64,000 nucleotides of DNA, taken from NCBI GenBank assembly GCA_951799445.1, contig OX637288.1:14634501-14698500 (forward strand), in the 5' to 3' direction. Both the position numbers and the translations under genes were made by a program. This DNA is from Pseudisothecium myosuroides. Taxonomy: Eukaryota > Streptophyta > Bryopsida > Hypnales > Lembophyllaceae. Within the stretch, counting starts at the first letter, position 1. Each line of letters opens with the position of its first letter. Below, in pieces: positions 22,181-33,444 of this stretch. Below the pieces are notes generated by a model. The model saw only the letters and a program-made list of their open reading frames with translations. It searched no databases and was not told the DNA's origin.

Positions 22181-23288
22181 TTAATCCGTGAAAGACAAAG
22201 GCGTTTTTTCCATCAAAAAACACTCAAAATTGCCATTTCTATTGCAAATAGCAAAAACCTTTAAAAATTGTTTTTTTTTTGCTATCTAATCATAGGATCT
22301 CATATTAGACTAATATAAAAATGTACATGAGAAATATCAAAAACTTTAACCATGTAGATTGCAAGATTTTTGCAATCAAAGTGAGAAAAACAAGTTTTTT
22401 ACACCTTGTCCAACTAGAATTTTTGGCTTTGAATATTTAAAACTTAAATTTTTTGAACTACTAGTGTTGATTTTCTAGTTTTTTATACTGAATAGTTGAG
22501 TTGAGAATCTAAAAAAATTTCAAGAAAAAAGCATTCAAATTTCATTCATTAAAAAATTGTTAAGTAGGAGTAGGTTCAAGATTCAAGAAGAACTAAATTG
22601 ATAATATGGGCAATTTCATTAAAATGGCGATATTTTTTTAAAATGGCATGAAAACAGTTTAGAACGGCCGTCCTAAAAACTATACCTGTCCTAGATGGTT
22701 TAGAATAACCGTTCTGAAATCTATATTTGTCCTAGATGGTGAAAATGGCACATTGTCAAAGTGGCATTTGGAATACCGCCATTTTAACGAAATTACCCAT
22801 TAATAACTTTAAGATGGAATTGAAATACAGTAATCCCAAAGGTAAGATTGTTTTAGCAAACACACTTAACCATGTCTAACATTTTTTCTTGGAAAATTGC
22901 AAACATTGCATTGAAAAATGAATTCTATGAGTTATTTTTTTAAGAAGATGCTTAAATTGCCCAAAGAACTCGTAAAGAGTCCAAATAGAATGAATCAAAG
23001 CTTCACATGTAGACAAAAATATAATATTTTAGAAAAGTAAGTTTTTAAAAAATATTTTGACTTTTTGTGGTTTATTTGCATTGCTCGCCAATCTCCATTT
23101 TTGGCTTATTGTGCCATAACTTTTGCTCCCAGGCATCAATTGAAATAAAATTTATATATCCATGAATCTCTTGCAAAACAACAAGTCCTCAAAAAAAAAT
23201 TCAAAAACATTCACTACAGTTGAGACAATAGGAACCTACCTAGACCCAAATTGTCCCCCTAGAGAACAAATGGTTGTTTAGGGATTAA
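22181..23288. mobile_element. piggyBac-like non-autonomous element, degenerate, with nested MITE (right arm, copy 1)
   Basis: Bounded by TTAATCCGTGAAAG and TTTAGGGATTAA. About 0.91 kb without the 193 bp MITE at 22607-22799. Collinear with 4504-5441. No ORF of interest. Confidence 0.55.
22607..22799. mobile_element. 193 bp MITE with TGGGYAATTTCRTTAAAATGG ends
   Basis: Inverted ends of about 27 bp begin TGGGCAATTTCATTAAAATG on the left and TGGGTAATTTCGTTAAAATG on the right (reverse complement). Flanks ATAATA and TTAATA suggest a short AT-rich target duplication. The interior is a two-copy repeat of about 40 bp ending in CTGTCCTAGATGGT or TTGTCCTAGATGGT. The left arm lacks it near 5020, so it inserted after the arm duplication. 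Confidence 0.75.
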
Positions 23289-23408
23289 GTATCCAAAACA
23301 ATTTCGACCTGTTTCTAGAATTGTTTTTTATCAATTCATACAATTGTTTTTTCTTAAATTCATTATGATTATACATTTTCCATTCTTGCTAGATCCATCA
23401 CAAGATGA

Positions 23409-23414
23409 CACGTG
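23409..23414 (-). promoter_or_regulatory. G-box upstream of the right PAL
   Basis: CACGTG, equivalent to the left-arm pair at 4338-4350, but here the second motif is degraded to CACTTG. Because of the LINE insertion it lies about 5.4 kb from the right PAL ATG instead of about 1 kb. Any regulatory role is inferred. Confidence 0.35.
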
Positions 23415-23718
23415 GCACTTGAATTATGAATTGAAATATTGACTTTAGGCCCAATTTGATCCTTGAGTAGGTTGGAAAGAGAGATTGGACTAATCTCAAA
23501 TCTCAAGCAGCTTTTGGGATGTTTTTTGGGTTTTACCAGGTATTTTCTTTGAAGCCCCATATTAGTAAGACTAATATTTTCTCCATTTTTATACCAAATA
23601 GAAATTTTATAGATTTATTCACGGTGGGGGTTCCACTGTTTTCAAATTGCAACAAGTTTTTAACCCAATTCCACCGGCTAATAATAGACCCCGGCGGTTC
23701 TCCCAAACATTGATCTCG

Positions 23719-26700
23719 AGATCATCAAAGGAAGCTCCAGCAGACCCAAAACACCAACTAGCTCATGATGGAGTCAGGACTATCATTGGTGACCCAGAAC
23801 ATACGAGGTGCAGGGGATCAGCACTGGGGGAGCAAGCAAACAAGTTCACCTTCGTCGAATTTTTGAATGAATGGAGAACACACCTCAAATTATACTTATT
23901 CAAGAACATTGGATGAGCGAGGACCAATGCCGAAGGAAGAGCCGGAGCTTCTCATTCAATAATGGACATCGCTCTTGGAATCCAGGAATCCGCATTGCAC
24001 AAGGATTGGGGAGATACCGGGCGGGACCTGGGATTTTAATATCTCGAAAACTAGCTTCTATGGTGGTTGGTGAAAGAGTCATCATTCCGGGTAGAGCACA
24101 ATTTGTCTCAATCCAAACGGGGTCAGAATTTGTATTATCCATCATAAATGTATATGCCCCAGATTCTTCGAGAGAGAGAGAGTCACTCTGGATGGATCTA
24201 GTGGCAGCAGACATCCAAGGACAAGCTTTCATCCTATCTAGAGACTTTAATATGGTAGAAGAAGTCTCTAATAGGCTGGGGAGTACGCGATACTGTACTT
24301 CCCCAAACAAAAGAGAAATGGCAGCGTGGGGGCGACTTTTAAATCACTACGGGTTGGAGGACGCATGGGGTGCTAATAAGATCAGGAAGGGGTCTAATAA
24401 GCGATTCACTTGGGACAATAATCGTCCTGGCTTGTCCCATAGAGGAGCAAGAATTGATCGAGTCTACATCTCGAATTGCCTAAGCAACCAAGGGGGAGTT
24501 TTGTTCTCCCACCCCCACACATTGGTCTCTGATCACTCACCTGTTCAACTCTGCTTATTTCCTCCGTCCAAACCTTTGGTGAGGAAAAATCACATATAGC
24601 TGGGTATCTTGCAGAGTTAGGAATCTAAGGATAGATTGGGGAAAGCTTGGCAAGATGCAGAGAAACCTGCATTGGGTGAATCATAGATGGATTGGGTTGA
24701 ACAAGCCCAAATCCGCTCCTTAGCTAAAGCTGTGAAGATTGATAAAGAGAGAAGGACGGCCAAATTTAAAAAAGAAAATGCTGCACTGCGGGAAATTCGT
24801 GAAGCTGAGGATATATGGGGCCTCAATCCATGGAACTATGCAGCTACTCATTGTTTGGATTTAGCCAAATCCACACTATATACAATGACATTGGAAGCCT
24901 TGGAAGCTCAGTATCACGCGGTCTCAGTACGTTGGCTCCGAACTGGAGACAAGTGTTCTCACGAGTTCTTTCAAGTTTTCAAAGACGTCCACAAAAGGTC
25001 GCAGATTCCTCAACTACTTGTTGAAGGAAATGCGATTACTAATCAAAAAGAGAAGTCTAGAGTAGTTCACGACTTTTATACGAGTTTATATTCGGAAGGA
25101 CCAGAGACAATAGATGTGTTGGAAGCGAGGAGACAAGTGCTTTGCAGCGTTCCAACGGATGTCACACATATCCAAAACCGCATCTTCTCTAAACCAGTGT
25201 CCTTATTTGAACTCCAGGATGCCATAAAAGACTTATCTAGTGGTAATGCCGCTGGAGATGATGGCATCCCCACGGACTTCTTCAAAACATGCACTGATTC
25301 GGTTGAAGGGGATCTACTTAAGGTTGTTCGTGAGGTGCTTTGCATAGGGGAACTCTCTAGAGCTCACAACAAAGGTATCATCTCCCTCATTCCAAAAGGT
25401 GGTGATTCAAGTCTCATTAAAACCTATCGCCCTATTACTTTACTTTCCTCCTTTTATAAGCTGGTGGCAAAAGTCTTGGCTAGGAGACTACAGTCTATTT
25501 TGCCAGAGATTGTGAGACCTAATCAAACAGGCTTTGTCCAGGGCCGTTGCATTATAGACAACATATTTATGGCGCAGGAGGCAATGCAATATGCAGAAGA
25601 GTCAGGACAGGACCTTATTTTACTTTTGCTGGATTTTGAGAAAGCATGTGACAGAATTTCTTAGAACTTCATGTCAGCAGTGTTAGAGAAAAGGGGGTTT
25701 CATCAGGATTTTATTAGAGGTGTAATGGCATTGTACAAAAACACATCATCGGCCGTCATTGTCAATGGTGAAGTGGGAGAAGAGTTCGATCTTACAAGAT
25801 CAGTTCACCAGGGCTGTCCGTTGGCCCCATTTCTTTTTGTGGTAGTGCTTGATGCACTTGGTTTTATGTTGGAAGATGAAAGGTATGGGATTGAAGGTTT
25901 TGTCCTTCTTGATGGTGAGAAGGTGACGGACTCAATGTATGCTGACGACACTAATCTCTATTTAAAGGGGAACTTGTCAAATCTCAATCGAGCTTATAAA
26001 GTCTTGTCCTTATTCTGCCTGGCCTTTAGGTCCAAGGTCAACTGGGACAAGACAACGGCGATCTGGGCTTCAAGGAGCCCTAAGACTTTTACTTGGGGGA
26101 CAGATATGGGATTGTTCTGGGTGCCAGAGGGGACGGGGGTAAGGTACCTTGGTCCCCTCATTGGCTTCCATTTACCTCTTGACACCATCACTGCCCCTCT
26201 TATTGCTTCTATTAAGAAGAAATTAAGAGTATGGGCAACCAAGACTGCTTCCCAAGCTGGAAGAGTTATTATTTGTAATCAAGTACTTTTAGCCACCTGT
26301 TGGTACACAGCTGCGTGTTGTGGGATCTCATCTAAGAATTGTGACATCATTAGGGGGCTTATGACACTGTATTTGTGGACCGGAAAGGATGAAGGTAAAT
26401 GTACATCAAAGGGTCAAGTGGAATTCATGCATATTACCTTATTTGGAAGGAGGAATCAAATTAATGGAAGCTATGCTACAAATACAAGCCCTATTAGCCA
26501 AATTGGTGGCTAGAGGGTTGTCTCTGGGCAATGAACCATGGAAGAAGCTTCTTCGATACAAGATTGAAGCTGGGAAGCCACTCGGGGATGCCAAATGGCA
26601 AGATTCTCCAAATTGGTTGTTCTTCTCTAAAGGTATAAAAAACAATAACCATTCTCCGTTGATGAAAGCATGCTTAAGAGCTTTCTAATCTATTAGAGGA

Positions 26701-28163
26701 GGCTTGATTCAAAAAACACCGATAGACTTTAGTTCTATCATACGCCAACCCTTGACCCTTGTATGGGAATCCTTTAATTCTAGAAGACACTAACACTCCT
26801 TTAGGACTTGGTCCTAATATAAGCCTTCATCTTTGGGCAAAGGCGGGTATTTCTAGGCTTGCAGATATTTGGAATGTAGACAGGAATGATTGGCTTTCTA
26901 TTGTAGAAATTCAAGCCAAACTTCCTAGACGAGGTGCAGTTATAGAAAAGGGTAGGGGGAGGAGGTTTAAAACTCTCTCCCACATCCCATGGGACCCTAG
27001 TGTGGTTCCTTACCGTGGTCAAACTGCCTGGCTTCATCAGCCAGGTAGTCAACATATCTATTTTCACTCATTGTCTGATGATAATGATGATTTAGTTTTC
27101 AAATTCACCATAGACAGGACTAAGGGACTATTGTCATTAGATGAGGGCAGCTTCTTGTTGCCTAATGATGATTTAAAGTTGGCTAGGGTGATATTATGGG
27201 AAGTTCAATCGAAATCATTTCTAGACTGTAATCTTGAAGAGGTACCACATTGATCCAATTCGGTGTGGATTCAGCAAGAGGCGTTAGTTGAAAATCTAGT
27301 CTGGAACCTTGCTGACTGGCGGTGGAAGAAGACTGACAAAATGAAGGAAACGGCCTTTTTTGGATACACTTCAAAAAGGGGATATAATCAAGGATTGCAG
27401 AAGAAAGCGGAAAGGCCCATTCTTATTTAAGAACTGCTAAACCAAGGTTATTCATTGCTTGAAATCAAACAAGGTTTGCAGCTATTGTGGCACAATTCTT
27501 GCCCCAAGAAATAGGCCACATTTATCTGGCAAATTTTGAACCGAGGGATTGTCACTGGCGAGTGGTTATCTTGGTGAATACCCAACATCAACGTGGGATG
27601 CACTATGTGTCTAGGTCCTCTTGAAACCATCTCTCATCTCTTTTGGGATTGCCCGGTCACCCGAGACTTGTGGCGCAAGATCAATGTATTAGCTGTTAAC
27701 TTTGATGCGCCCTCTAATGATTCCCTACACACTGCTTTGCTAGGATTTGATGTCTTGGACAACCAAGGTAAAGTTAGCAAGTTCATTAACAAGCATCAAC
27801 CGTGGGATCTTATGCGTTCATTTTTACTTTGGCATATCTGGACTGACAGATGTAGTAAGAAATTTGAGGATCAAAGCATTAGTAAAGAAAGGATCCTTAG
27901 ATCGACCTGGGTTTCTACGTTACACTTTGGTATGGCTATTTGGAGGCAAATTCATTTAGTTATTAAAGATAAGGAGACGTTATATCCCTTAGAAATGACT
28001 TTTGCTACGGAATGGACCCTGCTTTTTTGTTCATCAAGTGATGGTGTTTGACATTTTACGGTGCCTCTCCAGCTCTTGTAACTTCTTTTCCTATTTTCAT
28101 TTATTTTGAAGGGGCGCAAGCACCCCCCACTTAGCCTATCATGGCTTTTAACCAAGATCATCA
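23719..28163 (+). mobile_element. L1-type LINE retrotransposon, 5'-truncated
   Basis: Insertion of 23728-28154 flanked by a 9 bp target duplication AGATCATCA (23719-23727 and 28155-28163). The left arm has the unoccupied site (TGATGATCT, 4026-4034). The element holds an ORF2 with endonuclease, reverse transcriptase and a C-terminal zinc knuckle, but no recognisable ORF1, which points to 5' truncation. The 3' end has a GGGGCGCAAGCACCCCCC stretch but no obvious poly(A) tail. It lies in the same direction as the right PAL, with its 3' end 692 bp upstream of the PAL ATG. Confidence 0.9.
23871..28051 (+). pseudogene. LINE ORF2 (endonuclease and reverse transcriptase), broken
   Basis: The endonuclease part (about 23871-24599) shows IQEHW, RDFNMVEE and SDHSPVQL, typical of APE-type LINE endonucleases; the usual Gly of GDFN is replaced. 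The reverse transcriptase part (about 24687-26513) shows RPITLLSSFYKL, QTGFVQGR, the HQGCPLAP block and the YADD catalytic motif. A stop codon interrupts the FEKACDRIS region near 25662, where related elements usually have Trp, so a TGG to TAG change is likely. Further stops follow near 24598 and 26513. A zinc-knuckle-like segment (CTMCLGPLETISHLFWDC) sits at about 27593-27660. The protein would nick target DNA and copy LINE RNA into the genome; in this copy it is dead. Confidence 0.88.
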
Positions 28164-28189
28164 CCGGTCAATCCCTCGGAATTCCGACA

Positions 28190-28845
28190 AGACCTGCACG
28201 TCATGCACCCGAGCTCCCAACTCGTTCAACACGGAGCAGTCAGACAGTCAGAGGCTCAGAGCACTGAAGCCGGAATGCCGGGCCCTGCACAGTGCCCGCC
28301 ACCACCACTGCACTTTCAACCCCAATGTCAAAGAGAATCCCTGAAATTCCTCCTTTCTGTTCCTTTTTCAATGTCCGTCTCCCCAGAATTGAAGATCCCC
28401 GCGTGCGTTGGTAGACAAACCTCACGGCCGACTTGCAACTCCCAGTCAAGAGACCCGATCCCTTCACCACTGGATTCCAAGCTCGTCCGCCTACAAATAC
28501 CGATCTCCGCAGTCCCCATTCTTCATTTCAGCTCAGACAGGTCGAACTCTCTTCTTCGCAGAGCATCGACTTCCATCAAACAAAGAGTCTGCAACCACAA
28601 CTGCAACCGCAATCAGCTGATCGATCAATAGTACAATCCATTTCCAGCAGCCAAGTCCAAGTTTTCAGTTTGGGAAATCAATTGCAGCCAAAGACGCTCT
28701 CTGATCTTGAAGGCTGGAAGGAGTAGGTAGTTGCAGTCTTGATTAATATAATTGTGTGCACAGCTGAATTCCTTTCGGGAGCTAGCAAAGTTTCTGATCT
28801 AGTGCTGATCGAGAACTCGAAGGACTCGGCTTCAAGATTCAGAAG
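28190..28845 (+). promoter_or_regulatory. PAL upstream region, right copy
   Basis: About 650 bp essentially identical to the left copy, ending abruptly next to the LINE insertion; a 15-16 bp difference marks the boundary at about 28170-28190. A TATA-like TACAAATA lies near 28491-28500. The short ORFs in this stretch are the same in both copies only because the DNA is the same. A 5' UTR of up to about 300 bp is likely; no splice site could be defined. Confidence 0.5.
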
Positions 28846-31023
28846 ATGGCCGCTGTGGAAGACATCATGGCGTCGTCCCTCTACCTGAACCATGCCGGAT
28901 CCGAAAACATGAAGCAAGCGGCGTCACCCAAGTTCTGCAATGATGGCTCCGGGAAAGTACTCTCCCGAGACCCTCTCAACTGGGCGAAGACGACCGCCAA
29001 GATGCAAGGGAACCATCTCGACGAGATCAAGCAGATGGTGGCCACGTACTTCGAGGCCACAGAGGTGGCCATCGAGGGCGTGAATCTCAGCGTGGGCCAG
29101 GTGACGGCCATCGCTCGCCGACCCGAAGTGGCGGTGGTGCTGGACGCGGCCAATGCCAAGGCGCGGGTGGACGAGTCCTCCAACTGGGTGCTCAACAAGA
29201 TCATGAGCGGGGGGGACATCTACGGAGTGACCACGGGCTTCGGCGCCACCTCGCACCGCCGCACGCAGCAAGGCGTGGAGCTGCAGCGCGAGCTCATCCG
29301 CTTCCTCAACGCCGGCGTGCTGGTCAAGGGCCACTCGTTGCCTGCGGAGACCACGCGCGCGGCCATGCTGGTGCGCACCAACACGTTGATGCAGGGCTAC
29401 TCCGGGATCCGATGGGAGATCCTGGAAGCCATGGAGAAGCTGCTGAATGCCAACATCACGCCCAAGCTGCCGCTGCGTGGGACGGTGACGGCTTCCGGGG
29501 ACTTGGTGCCGCTGTCGTACATTGCGGGGCTGCTCACGGGGCGACCCAATTCCGTGGCAGTCACCGAAGACGGTCAAGAGGTTTCTGCTTTGGAAGGCCT
29601 GCGCATGGCGGGCGTGGAGAAGCCCTTCGAGCTGCAGCCCAAGGAAGGCTTGGCGCTCGTGAATGGGACCGCCGTGGGGTCGGCGCTTGCCTCCACTGTG
29701 TGCTTCGACGCCAACGTGCTGGTGCTTCTTGCCGAGGTGTTGTCGGCTCTGTTTTGCGAAGTGATGCAAGGGAAGCCGGAATTCGCAGACCCCTTGACGC
29801 ACAAGCTCAAGCATCACCCCGGGCAGATGGAGGCGGCAGCTGTGATGGAGTGGGTGTTGGCCGGGAGCGACTTCATGAAAGCCGCGGAGAAGCTCAACGA
29901 AACTGACCCCCTGAAGAAGCCCAAGCAGGATCGGTACGCGCTGCGCACTTCTCCCCAATGGCTGGGTCCCCAAATCGAGGTCATCCGCACTGCCACGCAC
30001 GCCATCGAGCGTGAGATCAACTCCGTCAACGACAACCCCATCATCGACGCCGCGCGAGGGATTGCTCTGCACGGGGGAAACTTCCAGGGCACCCCCATCG
30101 GCGTGTCCATGGACAACATGCGCCTGGCGCTGGCGGCCATCGGCAAGCTCATGTTTGCCCAATTCTCCGAGCTCGTGAACGACTACTACAACAACGGCTT
30201 GCCCTCCAACTTGAGCGGGGGACCCAACCCCAGCCTGGACTACGGCATGAAGGGCGCCGAGATCGCCATGGCCTCGTACCTCTCGGAGCTCAACTACCTC
30301 GCCAATCCCGTCACCACTCATGTCCAAAGCGCGGAGCAGCACAACCAGGACGTGAACTCGCTGGGCTTGGTGTCCGCTCGCAAGACGGAGGAGGCCGTGG
30401 AGATTCTGAAGCTCATGAGCTCCACGTTCCTGGTGGGGCTGTGCCAAGCCATCGACCTCCGCCATGTGGAAGAGACCATGCAATCCGCCGTGAAGCAGGT
30501 GGTGCTGCAAGCGGCGAAGAAGACCCTCTTCGTGGGCCAGGACGGCGCCCTCCTTCCCTCGCGCTTCTGCGAGAAGGACCTTCTCCTGGTCGTGGAGCGC
30601 CAGCCCGTGTTCTCTTACATCGACGACGCGTCCTCGGAGTCGTACCCGTTGATGGAGAAGCTGCGAGGAGTTCTCGTCAGCCACGCCCTCAAAGACGCCT
30701 CCGGCTTGGTGTTCCAGCAGATCCCCTTGTTCGAGGCCCAAGTGCAAGAGAGGTTGCGCGTGGTGGTGCCGTTGGTGCGGGAAGCGTATGACAACAAGGG
30801 CTTGTCGGCGGTGCCGAACAGGATCGAGTCCTGCAGGACGTACCCGTTGTACCAATTCGTGAGGTCGGAGCTGGGCACGCAATTGTTGTCTGGATTGAGG
30901 ACTGTGTCTCCCGGGACTGAAATCCAGAAAGTGTTTGAGGCGGTATCGGAGGGGAAGCTCATTCAACCCCTTCTGCGGTGCGTGCAAGGATGGACCGGCG
31001 CTCCGGGCCCATTCCCCTTGTAA
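28846..31023 (+). CDS. PAL: Phenylalanine ammonia-lyase, right copy
   Basis: Intronless, 725 residues, an inverted copy of the left PAL with two substitutions (Thr for Ala near residue 50, Ala for Val near residue 66), both outside the active site. The MIO triad Ala216-Ser217-Gly218 (codons 29491-29499) and the Phe153 selectivity residue are intact. It catalyses L-phenylalanine to trans-cinnamate plus ammonia in the cytosol, feeding the p-coumaroyl-CoA used by CHS. It is divergent from the right CHS, now separated by 10.7 kb because of the LINE and two MITEs. Near-identity with the left copy extends over the 5' and 3' flanks, suggesting recent homogenisation. Codon use is GC-rich against AT-rich surroundings, as for CHS. 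Confidence 0.97.
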   Translation: MAAVEDIMASSLYLNHAGSENMKQAASPKFCNDGSGKVLSRDPLNWAKTTAKMQGNHLDEIKQMVATYFEATEVAIEGVNLSVGQVTAIARRPEVAVVLDAANAKARVDESSNWVLNKIMSGGDIYGVTTGFGATSHRRTQQGVELQRELIRFLNAGVLVKGHSLPAETTRAAMLVRTNTLMQGYSGIRWEILEAMEKLLNANITPKLPLRGTVTASGDLVPLSYIAGLLTGRPNSVAVTEDGQEVSALEGLRMAGVEKPFELQPKEGLALVNGTAVGSALASTVCFDANVLVLLAEVLSALFCEVMQGKPEFADPLTHKLKHHPGQMEAAAVMEWVLAGSDFMKAAEKLNETDPLKKPKQDRYALRTSPQWLGPQIEVIRTATHAIEREINSVNDNPIIDAARGIALHGGNFQGTPIGVSMDNMRLALAAIGKLMFAQFSELVNDYYNNGLPSNLSGGPNPSLDYGMKGAEIAMASYLSELNYLANPVTTHVQSAEQHNQDVNSLGLVSARKTEEAVEILKLMSSTFLVGLCQAIDLRHVEETMQSAVKQVVLQAAKKTLFVGQDGALLPSRFCEKDLLLVVERQPVFSYIDDASSESYPLMEKLRGVLVSHALKDASGLVFQQIPLFEAQVQERLRVVVPLVREAYDNKGLSAVPNRIESCRTYPLYQFVRSELGTQLLSGLRTVSPGTEIQKVFEAVSEGKLIQPLLRCVQGWTGAPGPFPL

Positions 31024-33444
31024 AACGAGTTTCATCCGTTTCATTAGGAAAATTTTGTACTATCATGTAGAGATTCTTTCACTCGGACTGTTTAGTTCGG
31101 AGTAGTCACACATTTCTTGAGTCACAAGTTGTGACTCGTGTACATTTGATAAGCACTTGGTCCACATTGGGCCGTGCTTGAGCATTTTATAACATTCTTT
31201 GGACATCCATCGGACGTCCACATTTTCAATCCAGACTGGTTTCTTCGAGTGTCCCATCATGCGTGCTGGGAATTGGAATTCAAATGTCGTAGCATGCATC
31301 TCAAATGTTACACCAACCCAAGTAGTTCTCAGGAGTTGGTGGTTAAGACGTGCTTTGGACTTTGTAATAACATTGCGTTTCCAGGATGAATCACGAAATT
31401 GTTGCTTCTTCCAATAGACTTGACAGGAAAGAGAAGTATGCCAGAAGAGAAATAGCCTCGAACTCAGGTCCGGTGGACTGAAAATTGAAGTGAACTGGCA
31501 TCTTCTTTCCCGCTCATTGTCACGTTTTCTTTCACAATTCGGCATCTCAACTCACATGGAAAGAGCAGAATCGACTTACTTAGGCTTCTTCCTACACAAT
31601 TGCACAAGTGATCAGGTGTAGTTGACGCTGAGTTTCGGTACATACTTTCACGTGAATATGTAGTTTCAGTTAAACAGAGAAGGAATTATTCAGTACAACG
31701 CCACACTTGTGACCGCTAATCCGTTCAGATTGAATTTGTTCCAACATACAAGGCCCTCAAAACTTCGACTGGTATAGATCATCTGGGTTGTCAAGAATTG
31801 AAGAATACCACCACTCCTGTTTCTGTTTCTAAGGTGTGACGGTGATGATTTTCGTGAGAACTATTCTCTGCAATCCCGCCAGTAGTCGCTTTGCTGTTGA
31901 ACTATCCAATTTGTAGGAGGCTGGACTTCTCATCATGAACAGTGGATGACATGTGAATTTCTCCTAACCTACCTTCACCGTGAGATCAAGTTCAATTAAT
32001 TGCTTACTATTCCTCAACCGGGAGAAAATAAGATCCACTGCTGTTCTGAATCAAAAAGCCAGTGCAGACTATAGTGTAATCTGTAAAGAACCAAGAACAC
32101 AAATTGTTCTCTGCGACCTCCTCTAGTGTGACGATAAATTCTCATTTGTTGTTTCGTCAAAGCATTCTCTGGTCACAGAAGAATTTGAACCTAGGCCTTT
32201 TTTGCATTGTAATTGGTGTAAAAGAGTTTGCTGGTCCCATGTCACTTTATGCAATTTGGTCAAGAAGAAGGAAATGATCACAACTGGATATGGATGAAAA
32301 ATAACTTTCAATTCTATGTCAAGAAATAGATAAGCTTTCATGGTCACCTAAATTTTTGTAGCAAGATGACCCAAATTGGTTCGTTCATATTTTGAAAAAC
32401 TTTGACCTCTTTTTGAGGTTGGCATAATTTAAGAGTCTGTTGCTCCAAGGTCCATATATAAGTCCAGAAGCTAGTGGAAGTGACAATTGAACTAGAAAAC
32501 CTCTAACTAGAATGATTCATACTCCACTCATGCAAACGGCGCAATGACATACATAACATTCGTTTACTCTTTACCAAACTGGAAATACCTCTTGCTTAAA
32601 TAACGGAGTGGCGAATATATGAGTCTACTCTTATATCGAGATTTGCAATTCTGCCTCAATTCTTGCTTCGGTGGATGTTTGAAGACAAGATATTTGAAAG
32701 GGAAGATAGCTTGAAATGTCTTATATTTCACAATTACAGCTGCATATGCATCAGAAATCTGCAGGGACCCCAACAGCATTGGCAATGTTCTGTTAGGTCA
32801 ATTCAATGACAGATTGAAACCACCAGGAACAAAACCTTATCCTGGCCAATCTTCAAAAAAATTGAATGGCACGTGCAAGGGTCAGTGTTGAAGAACACAC
32901 TCTGAAACTCAAGCAACCTATTGCAATCTTGACATGCAATATCAACTGTGTAAATGCTGTCTTTGCAAGAAAGCCCACTGAACTGTACAAAGGGGATCCT
33001 GGGTAATCAAGACACACGTCCATCAAACTCAATCTACACGTAACCCTGTTGCAATTGTTGCCACCTAATACCAAATCAAGAGGGAGTGTCTCGCACATTT
33101 GCGCTCAGGTGGTCTCTTCAAAGACCTCTCGTTAGCGCTTCCAATGAACTAGCTGAATCCCAAATTCATCAAGCATTGGAGTTGGAATGGGAGACAAAGA
33201 AGTTAAACATCCGCTACAGCTTGCCACCTAACCCTCCATTTTTTGTGCCAAGCGAATAGGGATGAAGAGCAAGAGAGCACGGACGAAGTGTAGAATTCAA
33301 CGAGTTCACTGAAGTCCACTGTGACTCCCCCCAATCATCTGCAAGAATTTTCTAAGTGCACACTTGGCACAAATTAGGGTATTAGCGATGGCCGACTCAC
33401 AACAGCAGTCTTCAGAACACGTTTGTAGTCATCTCGGCTATCTG
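31024..33444. other. PAL 3' flank and gene-free interval
   Basis: 31024 to about 31316 is nearly identical to the left PAL flank. From about 31320 to 32185 it is a diverged copy of the cluster-centre block 13109-14407, ending at a CATTCTCTGGTCACAGAAG landmark. From 32186 to 33444 I see no repeat, RNA or convincing ORF. Confidence 0.5.

Noticed and set aside
24617..24826. Small ORFs on the minus strand of the LINE
   Set aside because: Shadows of the LINE ORF2 reverse transcriptase frame.
28700..28845. Possible short intron in the PAL 5' UTR (TGTGCACAG acceptor-like site)
   Set aside because: The only nearby donor-like GT would give an intron of about 45 bp, too short for a plant intron; no firm evidence.
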